DNA from: Trichoplusia ni
Taxonomy: Eukaryota > Arthropoda > Insecta > Lepidoptera > Noctuidae
DNA length: 64,000 nucleotides
Assembly (NCBI RefSeq): GCF_003590095.1
Contig: NW_020800313.1
Location: 62,001 to 126,000 of the forward strand
Direction of reading: 5' to 3'
The position numbers were made by a program, and so were the translations under genes. Position 1 is the first letter of the stretch. Every line of letters begins with the position of its first letter. Of the stretch, positions 1 to 13,171 are shown piece after piece. The notes under the pieces are model-generated. The model was not told the origin of the DNA and searched no databases. It saw nothing but the letters and a program-made list of their open reading frames with translations.

Positions 1-498
1 CCACTTAAAACCCGCTCAATTATAAAGTTATTTAAATCATTAATTCTCACTTGAAACCATGTGGGACAAAATATAAAATTCATTAAACCGCGGCATTATT
101 CACAAGTTATTGTCGCTGCCTATTGAACGAAACGTTGAGTTTCAATTGAAATAATCAACGAGATTTAAATATTAATTATTGGCAAACGTATTTCATATTG
201 CTCCATTTTTAAACATTCACTCGACCGATTTTTTTTAATTGATTCCATTTGGTCGTGAAATTGTGCTTTCGGCCAATTTTGTGCTGTAAATAGTTACTAT
301 TTTCTTTTTTGTTAAGCAATACTGTAGAAGTTATTTGTTTCATCTGTATTTTAAGTCACAGAAACAGCGGCCAAGTTTCAGTCAGTTCCTTATTCGTAAC
401 TTTTTTTAGGGTAACAATATAAAGAGGAGACAGCTTTAGAAGTGTCCTGCGGATCTTGCTATACCTCTTCTATAAACCAATATATCTTGATCCCTCAC
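1..498. other. Intron of the lipase gene (left edge)
   Basis: This AT-rich stretch lies beyond the last visible lipase exon, whose donor site (GTGAGG on the minus strand) is at 498-493. I see no acceptor here followed by the expected continuation of the lipase (Leu-Asp-Pro after the Ile-Thr-Gly). The next exon is therefore outside the window. No other feature was recognised. Confidence 0.6.
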
Positions 499-3400
499 CA
501 GTTATCCTTCCAAGCAGGAGTCCTCTTGCCCTCAAGTCCTTGCCGGCGAACCCTGCGGCCTCTGCGCCCAAGGAGAATCCGACCACATGTATGGTGGACA
601 CTGGTACTCCAACATTGTTCAGGAATTGAATGAAGGAGGAGAGCCGACGACCCATGTATTTTGAGTTGCGGACTGCTGAAATATACCTGAGTGAAAAGTA
701 TTTACATTAGATTAGTGATATACAATATATTTTAAGTGTCAACTATTTTTGGTAAGGACTTCCTACTGTATCGCAAATAATGGTTCATGAGCTTTTTGTC
801 GTAAACAATTAAATAATAGTTACACGTATCGTTGCAGTGTAACGATTTTCTATTTTAAATTCTGCCACATTAAAATAAACTAGTTTTCCTACGTTACTAT
901 TAAAGATTTTCTCTATATAAAATCAAGAACCTCATATAAATTATTACAGCACAATACATTTAATTACTTCCACAAAAAAAATGACAAAGAAATACTGGTC
1001 CATTACGGCCCTCGAAAGTGGGAACACATATAAATCTAGTCAAATTTTGGCTGCTAGCCACCGCGTAATAAATAAGAGATCCTATAACGCTTTTCTCCGG
1101 GGAATAAATTCGTTTGCCCAACACTGGCTCACTGGCACACTGGCATACTCATTGCACATTAGAGAGTAGAAGGAAGTGACACTAGAACTTCGTGAGCGTG
1201 GCACTATTAGAGAACTATCATCAACCTTAGCATATAAAATGTGTAATCAACTTCCATATTAATAATCAAATTATATTTTATTACTAATCTAATATTGCAT
1301 TATTCTTTATCCTGTCTTTTTCACATGACGTATTCGATAATACGTCTAATATAGTGGTAAAACATTACAAAACTATGATCGAATCTGTCAAAATGCTCAA
1401 ATGCATTAAAAGTCAGATCAAAGCCACAAGTCATACACACATTCCCAAACATTTTAATTCGTCTTTTCGTAACTTCTCAAATTCCATATATCATTGCCTT
1501 GGTTCTGTGCTTTCAGTACTACGCCATTGTTAGAGCATTTCCCTTCACTTCTATCTTCCGTGGACATACTGGCACAGGAGCACGTGTATGCGGAATCGTA
1601 ATGTAACAGTTACATGTTAAACGTTGTAACAGCCGAGTTCCGTTTACTGCTGTCGTTTGTTTGACCGCAGTCATTTGTTCTTATTGTACGTAGAATTAAG
1701 TATTACATGTATGCTGCCAAGGGATTGTGCCATTTCCAGAAGGTTTAAACGTTTAAGATTTTTTTAAATTTAATGTCAACTTTGTTATATTCAAAATGAC
1801 ATACCTACACTTACAAGCAGCTATGGTTTTTGAATTTTGAATTATTTTATTTAGGTAGTCTTTTTGTGTAAAGGCGTTGAAAGTTTAGATAAAACGATTT
1901 TTTTTTCTCTAAAACTCAAGTTGCTTGCAATTTTGATTTTGATGGTGCTTGTCAACGAGAATTGATTCCTCGAGGAGTAAGAATTAAGATAAAATACCTT
2001 TACTTAGTAGTAAATGCAAGTGATTACCATGGAAACACGATGAGCCTGGACCAGTCAACTGCTATAAAATTGTAGTCACCAGCTGCTAGGTGAGCTGCAA
2101 ACGTAACAAACATTTATTCAATATAATATAAAAAAATACATAAATAATACAAAAAAAATCCTTGCAAATTGTCTAAATTGTAATAAAGTATTATATCCTC
2201 TTAAACTTGCAAATGAATTTAAATCAATCTGTAATTAAAGTAACTTCATATATTAAATAAATAGAAACCCTTTAATTTTCAAACAACTAAATAATTGACG
2301 TTCCAAACAATGATTTACAAACATATTTTTACTTTCCTGAAATTACACGTAAACCAACATAACTTGAGCTGTGTAAGTTGACCACTCCATAAACTGTACG
2401 TTATAGTCATAGTATAACGATAAAGCCGTTTTTATGACAAGTCAGCCACCGTATTTGGTTACCATAAGTAATAAACTGTCGGTCAGCCATCAATAGTGGT
2501 TGTACTGTAGTCATTACCTCTGATTAGCAATATCAAACTGTAATGGACTCTTTATGGGGTTATTAATTTGGGATTTTAATAGACTCAGTGCCGAGAAGTA
2601 AGAAACGATTGAGTATTATGGTTTTTTTTGTTTTTGGAGAAAATAGTTTTCGATATATGACATGACCTTTTGACGAGTGACATTACTACGAAAGCCTACG
2701 TCAGTTAAAACGGTCTAATATATAGAAATGACATTTCGTTTCAGTAAGTCGCTGATATCGTCATCATCTAATCATAACTTAACTAACATGGTTATATAAT
2801 AGAGTCAAAGTATAGAAGATGCTCAAACATATGTGTTTTTAAACCTTCAGTATTTCAAACGAAAAAAATTGAACTTAAAAATGATTTGCTCCTAAATATT
2901 ATTACGTCACAAAGCTCATTATGATAGTCTGTGCATGTATACCTATCATATTTGTACACGATATTTATAAAACAGCACTAATTGATTCTGACGATGCAAT
3001 ACGTTAATTAGTATAATAACTGCGGCATAATTGTCATTGAGTTTAAAATAGACTGAATTGACGTAACTTATCTGTGTCAAACCGCACGCTTTAAATATTA
3101 TGTATAGCAATTGATTGTTTCGATGTGCATTTTAGTTTATTGAGGTCGAACTACTTCATCTTTTTTAGCGACATTACTTGTTTATATTTTTTTTATTTGG
3201 TAAATATTAAACACAGACAGGTAGGTGATAATTGTTATTTACTCCTCCATTTCCAAGTTGGAAATTAACTTATACTATGTGTATTACGTAAATAATATAG
3301 CGAACGAAGGAGCCTAAGAGGGATCGGTAATAAAGATCCCTTCACAGCGTAGCCAAATACAATCGATCAGTGCGATATCATACAGAATGTAAAGCTGTGA

Positions 3401-6400
3401 ACCATAGCAGCATAAATTATGAATGGCTAACAACCGTAGCTACTTTAAATTGACGGTGTAAAACGTAGCAAGGAGCTATTAGTAACCCCTCACACATGAG
3501 AAGTGCTACGCCGTAGACGCCTCGTTATCGTCTACGACGAGTGGTCACGACATACATTGTGTAAACACCTGTTTCGTTTTAATAAGGAACTGTTTAAATT
3601 ACATAATATACTTGCAAACAAACTTTATGATTTATGCGTTTTGTTCAAATTATAGGAATTGTAAACTTTGATTTTGGCTAAAATAATATTATGGTTTATC
3701 ATCCTAAAAGCATCTAATCAAAATCTAAGTTTAAAAGACTAACTTATATGGAGTTTCTTGCCGGTTCTTCTCGATAGGAATGACATTTTGGAACCGTGCA
3801 CCTGGAGTTAATTTTAACGTTTTGAAAGTGCCTATAAAACGGCTTATTTGAAATATTTTAGGCTTATTTTTGGTTATGACCTCAAAAGGTTTACCGTGTA
3901 ACTATTTATTTGTATCCAATCCTGTACTTAAATGGAGTGCAATGAAGAATATTCTATTTTATTCTAAAAAACATCGTTCAAATCACAATTTGTCTATACA
4001 TAATATTTTGTTTAATATAAGCCTAGTCATATGTACAAGACTGACAGACATTACTATGTACCTACACTCTTACCATTTTTAACAGTAGTGGTTCCGACTC
4101 CTCCAGTGGACTCGGAGAACCCCATCAGGTAGATGACGGTGGGATTGGCGAAGTTAAACGCTGTTCTCCTCAATGCGTTCACATCATTCGGTGGTATGAC
4201 TTCAAATGCTGTTGGATTTGTCCTGAAAATGAAATAAGAGTTCGATATAATACTCGTCTTAGCAAATGAATATTGATAGCGAATCTTAAAAAAAGAACAG
4301 ATTAAAGAACCGGGTCTCCTCTCATGTTTAAAGTTAACCTGTGAATGAAAGGAGCTAGCAGCTTACTATAGTACAGCCGCTAAACAACTTTCTATTCTAT
4401 TCTCTTCCGAACTAACTCAATACATTTACCCTTTTACCGTATAATTCTCATTTTCTGTATCCTAACCATTTATTCACTTCACCAGCCCATTTTCGCTGCA
4501 CTCAACCTCGGTAGCGACTAATCAATTCAAATCATGCGTCATGTAGCTTAAAATACATTTGTTTAAACATTTTAATGTGAATTGCGACCTCCATAGTCTC
4601 GAATATTCTCATTACTGTGCAGTTGTCACGATAACTTGACGTCACACGTAACCCTCGCTTTGCTGTGTCCACAATTTCCTAACTAAGTAGGGTCAGAGGG
4701 AACCCTCTACCACTTCTATAGTTAAATTACGGTTGTGGAAAAGAGAGGTCGCCATACTAAAGGTAGAGCGCCATCACGCTCCCACAAAGACGTCCATATT
4801 TTATAGGATGGTGGCAGGCCACCTTGTATTAGTATTACGTCTGGCCTAAAGGTTACAGCAATTATTGTGCAAGTTACCAACAAATGCCTGCACGAGAGCT
4901 ACAGCCCTGCAATTGAACCTGTTTTGAAGTTTGAGTTCGAGGTCTTGTAGTTAAGTGTTATAACGTGCTGAACTAACTTGTAAGGTTACCCAACAGTGTT
5001 TTTCAAAATCCTCCCAAGTGTCTGTTTTTACGCATAGCATGTAACTTTTTATACGTGAGAATGATGCAAAAATAACTTAGCTCGTGATAAAGGACTCCGC
5101 TTGAATCCGAAACTAGTTCGGCTTTCCCAATAAATACGAAGTGGAAATGGGCCGGCCATGTCTGCAGACGGACAGACGGTCGATGGAGCAGACACGTGTT
5201 AGAGTGGAGACCACGTTTAGGCAAACGTAGTGTAGGACGTCCTGCGGCACGATGGACCGATGATTTGAAGAATACGTTTGATTAAACCGTAATAATAATT
5301 TAAATGAAAGATTATCTAATGAAAACCAGCCCTACGGCAGATGCATAATTTAACCATTGCATTAAAGTTAAATGCGAAACAGAGCTTCTAACTACCAGCT
5401 AAAAACTCACCTAGTATATAATTTGTAAATGATATCGGTGGCGTCATCTCTCGGGCAGCAGTAGTCGCACTGACCGACAGGGGCCGTCATGAAACATACT
5501 TCAGCTATCCCTGAAACAATAACAACCTTAATGATGGGACACCTAATAGAGATATTAATGCAGTTGTGGAAGAAAGATGCCTTCTACATCATCCTCCATG
5601 GCTGATTTAATATTTTCTGTATTTAACTGTAATCTACACAAATATATAAAGCTAAAAAGTTTGTTTGTTTGAACGCGCTAAACTCAGGAACTATTGGTTC
5701 AAATTGAAAAATTATTTGTTTTCAATAGACCATTCATCGAGGAAGGTTTTAGGCTATATAACATCACACTGACACTAATAAAAGCGAAGATACAATGAAA
5801 AATGTGGCAAAAACGGGGAAATATATTAATTTTCGAAGGCTTCCGTTCAAAAATTGCTAACTTATATCTTCTAACCACGCGGACGAAGTCGGGGGCAACG
5901 GCTAGTAATAAAATATATCGATTTAGACATTTTAACCATTTAGTCTATTATCATTATATCGGTCAGTTTACGAAGGTCCTTTTGCAATGCTTCGCCCTAT
6001 TTTCCGTAGAGATCACCCGCGAAATAAAATAACGGTAAAACCGGGCACAGTACGCCTATAGTCACGAAAACGCGCAATATGTTTAACAATATGGCTATCA
6101 CGTCCCTAATAATGTGTACCTAACTAAGTGTAGGGTAATGGATAGTACGAACAAAATGGGAAGGTCACTAACCTTGTTATATATTTTACACTCGTTTCAT
6201 GACACACCTTAATACTATAACACGTATTATCTATTTTTGCCTTTACGCAATCTCTTACATATAAAACTATCGTGTCACAATCTTACCATACTCCTCGGAA
6301 ACTGCTTGACCGATTTATATTACCTAAATCTTATTTCCATATTTGGTAGGTCTGAGAATCCACTACTATATATTTTTTATACCTAAGTGCCCAGCACACC

Positions 6401-9400
6401 CACTGTCCGCAACATGTCGCGGGATCGATCCCCACGTTGGACAAGCATAATTCCACGAATGCTTGTTCTGAATCTGAGTGTATTTTGTGCATTTCACTTA
6501 AATGTTTGTGAAACCTCAAGCGATACACGAATGGAGGAATCGTTATTTAAAGCAGACAAAGTATTTTGTCCACCACTACCTTTTTTTTAAATGCAAAATA
6601 TTCCCAAGACCTAATTTATACAGCAAAACGTTTGCCGGGACGGCTAGAAAAAAATATAAAAAGCTCTACATTGCTAAAGTGATTTTGCAAATGTCACCGA
6701 TGCAAGTGTGAACAAGCAATCCATCTATCTTCGTCCATTGTTCGGGATACTAACGTGAATAAATTGAAACATTTTCAACACCTGAGCAAAATAGTGCACT
6801 TTAAAGTTGCACATCTATTTTATTTTACCTAATGTTTTATTCCACGGTGCGATCAATTTCTTTGAATAAAAAAAAACGAAATTGAACACCAGTAGCTTCA
6901 CGGCAAACTCTTAAAATGAATCTCTAACAGTAGGGCAATAGAGACGATATACTTCATCGTTTAAAGCGTTGTCTCTTCTTCTGCTACAACTGTAACAGTC
7001 TTATTTAAGCAGGTAATGATAGTCATATGTTCTAATACTCAAACAAGATTAATTAAAAACTAACACTTTTCCTCCAACTAAAAGAGTCTTAACTCAAAAT
7101 GACATTTCATTTGATGACAAAATATGATCATCAGTCAAATTTTCAATCCGTCGTAATCGTTGTAATGGGAGGATTCGATCCCAAGATATTTTACAGACCA
7201 AACATTTCACCCCTTCATACTCATTTTACATATAAGAGGAGATGTAATATTTCTCCTGTATCTCACAACATTACAGACATGAGTCTAGAGCACCAACACT
7301 CATGTTTCAAGTAAATTTATGTGAAGTAATTTATAAAAAACTTTGTGACTTCTTTGTCAACTTCGCTATAACAAATATTTATCTCATGCATGACTCGTAA
7401 CGAGCTTCGGGGCAAAAAGCTAAACTTATAACCAGTTTTCAGAATGTTGGAGTACTCAGTTTTAAGTAAAAAGTCGTTCTCCAATTTTCAACCTGTAAGA
7501 TTGCTTTTTAGCGATAAGACCGCCTTTTGTACTCATCATATTATTTGTATTGACCTAAATTGTTTTTCCTTATGGTGTACAATAAAGAGTATTCTATCTA
7601 TCTATCTATTATGTTAACCTCTTTGGTGATATGATATATTTTAGTACACTAAATAAGTGATTCTCAATTACCAAACGACCTTATAGTTGCCTCGACCTCT
7701 TGTAATATTTTGACAGTTGTACAAAAGAAACGCCGAAGAAACTCGGTAAGCATGGTTTAGAAAGGTAGGCAGTCCAAAGTATTGGTGACTCCTTAATAAT
7801 GATTCACATTAACCCCCTACGCAAAAAAGGGGTGTTATAAGTACGACAAGTCTTTCAGTATGTCTGTGGTATCATAAGTATCCCGACAGGATTGATTGGG
7901 TCGTGATCGGGGTTTTAGAAGTTTTAATTTGATCTTGTTCTAATAGAAACGAAATGGAGTAAAACATACGTATGGAATAAAAAAAAACAAAGCAAAATCG
8001 TGAGTAGCCATCGTTTAAGTAATTACGGGTATCATGTCATGATATTAGTGGCACGCACCCTCGGAATAGCATAAAATTGCTAGCAATTCCATTGTTAGAC
8101 ACATTGCTCTTGCAAATTGTGCAGGCTAATTTAAATTGTCTATAATTTTTATTTTTCTTCAAGGATTTTCCGATAATTTTATTCATGAAATTTAAAGTTA
8201 TGAAACATTTTTATTCGTATTATAATATGGAATAAATAATTGAGGAATATTTCTTATTTCTTTCGGACATATTATTTCAAAAAAGAACCTACTTCAAAAT
8301 AAAACCTAATATCTACCGTATTCCATCGGGCAACATTCTATGCAATAACTACAATACAAAAAATCGTAAACTTGAAAGTAGAGCGTAGAAAGAGTGATAA
8401 CTACATTGTCGCCATAGTAAATTACTTATCTACGGTTTTAACTGATTGCTTCACTAACAAAAACAAAAGCAAATAGTGAAGGCAGACACATTTAAACGTC
8501 CTTTGAAACTTGGAGAGTACTACAGGTATTAAGTAATCTTCCAATCTTCCTTCGTTCAAACTATAGATTTTTTTCTATCAATAAATTAGAACATTTTTTC
8601 AAAATCTGAAAATTTATTGTAGGTATGTTTACAATAAAGAATGTTAAACCCCAAGCAGGGCACAAACCTACTACTCCCGGCTATTTACGCCGAGCGCTTG
8701 AATAACTTTATGTTACGCTTAAAGTAAATAAAACCTGAACTTTTTATTCCAAATTAAAATGTTTAAGTAAATACCTTTACGCTTGGTCCCCAATTTAAAA
8801 TCTAGGTTAGTGAAACCATTTCAAAAAATTGCACAACGTACCTTTGTTTCAAGTCGAGCACCTAATGCGTCGATTTCACATTATTTGGAGCACCCACTCA
8901 AGTGCTCTTAACGTAAATCGGTGAGTGCATTTCATAACGAGTAGTATATTTTGATGACTTTTATTGTAAGCGTAAAAACTGGGAAAAACACTATGGTACG
9001 GAAATGCTTATGTAGATAATGTTTTTCAATGAACCTAAAAAAGAATAACTAGACAAAGGCGGTGTTTAACAAAACACAAAAAAAAACACAGCGTGCACAT
9101 TGCAGTATACTTTTAACCAACTCCAAAAAGGAGGAGGATTTCAATGCGACCGCTACGTTAAATTTTAAAATAAACGTTATGACACGAGAAATGTTAGGAC
9201 TCTGTACGCCAATATGACAAGACAATAACAAAATAAAAAAGGTGTTCAAGAATTAATATAAAAACATGAAGCATAATTTTGAAATTAAAGTTCACCTGTA
9301 AACCCACATTACTTTTGTGTGAACAAAAAATATGATTTATTTCGAAATTGTCCTTACAATGACATTTTATAATATCTGTAAAACAATGTATTATCACACG

Positions 9401-12400
9401 CCTTGTATTTTTGTTATCTATCACTTCTTTGTATGATGTAAACGTTAAGATACAATCCCTTAAATAATGTTAAATAATAAAAATATTCCGCCATTATATA
9501 AAATAAAATATAACTTCACATACATCCACAAAAAAAATATAACATTATTGCTAAATGTACAAATATTAATATTTTTTATTCGTGTGAAACAGAAAGGTCA
9601 TCGTAGAATATAAATAGCAAACAGTAGTTTGTTTAAAATGTTGGCAAAAAATCGTGACGTCAGAGATGCAAAAACTCGATAAATGAATTTGTTTGATCTT
9701 ATGACTGCATGTTCTCAAGTGGGAAGTATATGTAGTCAAGCTTAGTACGGTCGTCCACAAAAGTTAGACAACCTTGATTTACGAACTATTTTTTCTTCTC
9801 TTCGTATGGTTGATTTAATCTTGGTGTCAGAGTTTCTATCACTAATAGAAACCCGGCGTAAGTTAAAATAGCCTCGTAAAATTCGCAGATATATTTACCT
9901 TTTTACGACGATTTCCCTCGCCTTCTTTAGCTGATATTTTGTTAATCACACATTAATTCGAAAAAAATATTGAAGTGTGTGGAAATTCAACCTTTTCAGT
10001 AGAATTCTAGCGTTTACTTTTCGATTTGATTCGATTCATTTTTACCCAATATTAATTAAGTAATTATATTTGATGTTCATGGACTTCTGTTGCTGACCGT
10101 ACCTACTTATTATCGTTTGTACTGGTTTACAGAAGCCTGACAAGTGCACCTCGTTCTATTTAACATTTAAAAACGTAAATAGAGACAAATAGTAAATTTA
10201 ATTGGTTACGGCTAAGTACGTTAATTTCTTAGATTAGTTATATTTAAAACAATATTTTTCCATAAAGTTACTGTTTTCCCAATTTTAATTAAGTCTTTAG
10301 GACCTTGTACAACAATGAACAGTTAAGTAGCATTATGCATATGGTTGTAGGTTCGAAGCCAATTCGTACAAACACCAGTATGACCAAGCTATGAAGGCTT
10401 CAACGTTAAAGGAACACAAAACACATGAAATTCAGGACCTCAAATATTAAGTCTGGATCAATCTTAACCCGTATGGAGAAGAGCTTTTGCCCAGTGTTAT
10501 GTATAATACTAACAGGTCGTATTTTTGTATTAAATGTAGTAATCCAGTTCTAAAGAAAGCAAGCGAATTAAAACGTGGAGTAAAAGTATTAGATGCTCAA
10601 GGATTTTTAAATTCCTAATTGAATAATTAATGTCAAGTGATTTCGGAATGTTAGCAATGAACTTTTATAATATCTTAATGCAACTTTATAAACTGGTACT
10701 CAAAATAAGAAAGGTTGAGGTCAGCTTATTATTTTTACCCCTGACTTTATCTATCAGAGACACGTTAACCCACTTACTTACTTTAGAAATATTCGATGAT
10801 CAACTGAATACCAACCAATTTCGCTTGCTGTCTGATCTGTTGGTTTACACCAAAGTTAATTGGTTAGTGGCCCTGTTTGCTATAACAGTAGCCGTGGGTT
10901 CGATTCTCACCCGGAGTAAATGTTTATGTGCTGGGCTCGATCATTGGTTTTGTGTCTGGGTGTAATTTATCCATAATATACCATACAAGCCTATTATCAG
11001 TGATCTAGTTTTTGTTATATAAGGTTTACTGAGTTTTAGACCATTGGTTCAAAGTGGTAGAAAATTATATTATTATAATAAATTACGACCCACTTGACCA
11101 TATATCATAAAAAAAACATATATTAACGTAGCTCAATAAGTCTACCACAAACTCTCGTTACACTGTTTCAGTTGTGGAAGCAAGACGGCACACTACACTC
11201 AACTCGACCTCTCTCTTCCACATCTGCAAGTCTTAATTTATGAGCAGTTGGTAGGCCCCCAAGGCGAATGTTCTGAACTCCGTAGTGGGTGTTCGTATAA
11301 CTGGCTAAAGTAAGATTATCCGGCGCAGCGAGATGCAACATCCAGCTATACAATATTAGCCCATTTCCTCTTGTTAGCTGTAACAAGCGCAACAAGATTC
11401 GATAAACCTTTTAATGTACTTCAGACTAGACTTTAGTAGGTACATAAAGGTTGATTACATTATCTTTGTTTTTAGGTGAGAGTTATAGGAGAGTAAGTAC
11501 CTACTAAAGCGTTTTACTAAAGCAATATTCTAAACACTAAACTAATGTGAACCGATTCCTACATTTGTCTGCGCGTATAGCCGACTGTGATAGGTCACCG
11601 TTTCAAAACCTCAGAGCGTGCCGTGTCGCGGGTTCGTTACCCGCGTAGGTCGAGCATTTGTATGATCTTCGAGAACTTGTCGAGGGTCTGGGTTTCTTTG
11701 TGCAAGGGATTTGAAGCAACTGAATGTTTTAAAACCCCACGACACAGAGATTAAATTCTTCACTTCCACAGTCGTTTTTCCAATAATACAAAATATATTT
11801 ATATTCTGCAATACAAATTAGTACTTTTACTTTTAAAGAACACAAATAATACATTATGAATTGCAATGGCGATTAAATACTTATGCAAAATAAATTAATA
11901 ATAATACTACCTACATACCTGGCACGTAGATCGCAGCGGAAGTTATTATCTATTCATTTAGTATAGCATCAAGTAACTAATACACATAAACAATCGTAAT
12001 TTATTAACAATAATATCTAATGCACAATAAATGCACCTTATTAACATACACTATTACTTGCATGTCCGTATGTTAAAGTTCAGATATTAATAGATACCTT
12101 AATGGCAGGAAATTCGAAATGCAAAACAGATTTTTTTGTTGCCATAAAATACATTACGAGAAGAAACATAAGACTCTCGACAGCGTGAAAAAACTTTTTT
12201 TTAACAAAGAATATTATAATAAACGATATAAAAATAATACTTAATAATGCCCAGTCTTAAATTCAAATTCAGCCTATTATACTACAGATACCTTACGAAC
12301 TACAACTCCGTTTAGGTCGCATGGTTTAGGTTACAAACCGTGCCAAAGATATGTACCTATAAACATACACTCTGAACCCGCCTTTTCCTCGTGTAGTCGC

Positions 12401-13171
12401 ATAAAAAGTATATTGGACCTTCCGCGATCCTTAATTACATATACCAAATAGTAATGCAATAGTAATTTTGAGAGAACAATAACAATATTCTAAACGTTTT
12501 CGCAGTCTAGGGTGTGATAAGTAGGTGATAGGTTGTCGTGATAATTACCATTGCCTTGACTAGGATTACTAGGAAATAAGCACATTGTCTTCCTCTGTAA
12601 GTAGTATTTAATACATACCTATGTAGGTACATACAGGAATTACAGTATTTTTCACAGTTATTTTTCATGATATTTTCCTTTAGTGCTGGCGATTATAACT
12701 GGAATTAACGATTTGCAAGTCATTTCAACTGATTTAAGACCGTATGAGAGATCAGCTAATGACATGATGATAGACAGTTATTGAATTTCTATTTACCGAG
12801 GTTGGTACCTATTTATGGTAATAAGTTAATTCAGAGTTTTGTTTATTCGCGAAATTCAACAGTATTTTTTTCCACTCAGTCATCATAATCATTTAATACA
12901 ATGCAATGAATTTATGTACATTCATCATAGTACAACTTTTTCAGTCATAATGCTAAAAACCTTTGTTACCATTATTTCTTAATTTCGTTCTTATAATGGA
13001 AAATAAACAGCTGTAAGATAACAGGCCCTTCCATAGATAAGGCATGTAGATGTAGTGTACTACATCTGTAAGCAGTTAAATTTATTTGACACCATTAAAC
13101 AATGAAAGTAAATAACAAAACTCACCAATGAAAAACGAAGCTAGCTGACACGACGTAGCATTCACCACCAT
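499..13171 (-). CDS. Secreted pancreatic-type lipase, 5' part (5 exons)
   Basis: Minus-strand exons: 13171-13126 (start ATG), 5510-5411, 4222-4074, 2094-2028 and 686-499. All have AG/GT borders and consistent phase. They encode about 183 residues before the model leaves the window. Residues 1-30 are largely hydrophobic and look like a signal peptide. A cysteine cluster CDYCCPRD follows. The DYNFIAVDW block and the nucleophile elbow GFSLG, with Ser about residue 159, are hallmarks of the PF00151 pancreatic lipase family (triacylglycerol or phospholipid ester hydrolysis). The last exon ends at the Ile-Thr-Gly that normally precedes Leu-Asp-Pro. The catalytic Asp and His, and any lid loop, lie off the left edge, so activity cannot be judged. 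Intron 1 is about 7.6 kb and full of repeats. In insects these are mostly gut or salivary secreted enzymes or yolk-protein-like proteins; which one this is cannot be told here. Confidence 0.9.
4734..4796. repeat. Dispersed repeat fragment with TGTGGAAAAGAGA arm (copy 1)
   Basis: The words TGTGGAAAAGAGA and GGTAGAGCG occur here with almost the same spacing as at 42984-43035. In the other copy the first word is mirrored by an exact inverted repeat. This copy has a degraded right arm. It is probably a short interspersed element of unknown class within lipase intron 2/3 sequence. Confidence 0.45.
5139..5285 (+). mobile_element. RTE-type LINE reverse transcriptase, C-terminal fragment
   Basis: The plus strand reads in one open frame from 5139 to a TAA at 5283-5285. 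The peptide has the pattern W-A-G-H-V-x-R-R-T-D-G-R-W, then W-R-P-R-x-G-K-R-x-x-G-R-P, then R-W-x-D-D-L. This is the end of RTE-clade endonuclease-reverse transcriptase polyproteins that are abundant in Lepidoptera. Nothing of the upstream reverse transcriptase or endonuclease is present, so it is a dead 5'-truncated insertion inside lipase intron 2. Confidence 0.8.
5633..5906 (+). mobile_element. Non-autonomous Helitron-like element, family A, full length
   Basis: The element starts with TC after a host A and ends with CTAG before a host T, the junction typical of Helitrons. Just before the 3' end lies GACGAAGTC, a short hairpin. It contains the GTTTGTTTGTTT run followed by GAACGCGCTAA, and the ATAGACCATT and GGTTTTAGGCTATATAACATCAC blocks. 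A second copy lies at 22771-23021. It encodes nothing. It lies in lipase intron 1, just upstream of exon 2. Confidence 0.7.
6386..6500 (+). mobile_element. tRNA-derived SINE fragment
   Basis: A Pol III B-box-like block GGGATCGATCCCC at 6421-6433 is followed by the GCTTGTTCTGAATCTGAGTGT block. That resembles the central core seen in the other SINEs of this window (GTCTGGGTGT). It is located in lipase intron 1 and the A box is poorly preserved. Confidence 0.5.
7507..7612 (+). mobile_element. Non-LTR retrotransposon 3' tail with (TATC)n
   Basis: The sequence TTTAGCGATAAGACCGCC, then GTGTACAATAAAGAGTATT, then a (TATC)n microsatellite is the 3' untranslated tail of a common lepidopteran non-LTR element. 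The family is identified from memory. It is a 5'-truncated copy in lipase intron 1. Confidence 0.6.
10858..10990 (+). mobile_element. tRNA-derived SINE
   Basis: An A-box-like TGGTTAGTGGCC (10861-10872) is followed by the B-box-like GGGTTCGATTCTC and the core GTGTCTGGGTGTAATTTATCC. This order is that of tRNA-headed SINEs in moths. It lies in lipase intron 1. Confidence 0.6.
11583..11710 (+). mobile_element. tRNA-derived SINE (degenerate head)
   Basis: A B-box-like GGGTTCGTTACCC at 11630-11642 is followed by a stretch ending in GGGTCTGGGTTTCTTTG, which matches the shared SINE core. The A box is not clear. It lies in lipase intron 1. Confidence 0.5.

Larger units (their letters stand above)
5907..13125. 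other. Lipase intron 1 body, mostly unannotated
   Basis: Between the family A Helitron-like element and the start exon is about 7.2 kb of AT-rich intron. Apart from the SINE and non-LTR fragments listed separately I see no exon with splice borders on either strand. Open frames here are short, AT-rich and unlike known proteins. Confidence 0.55.
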
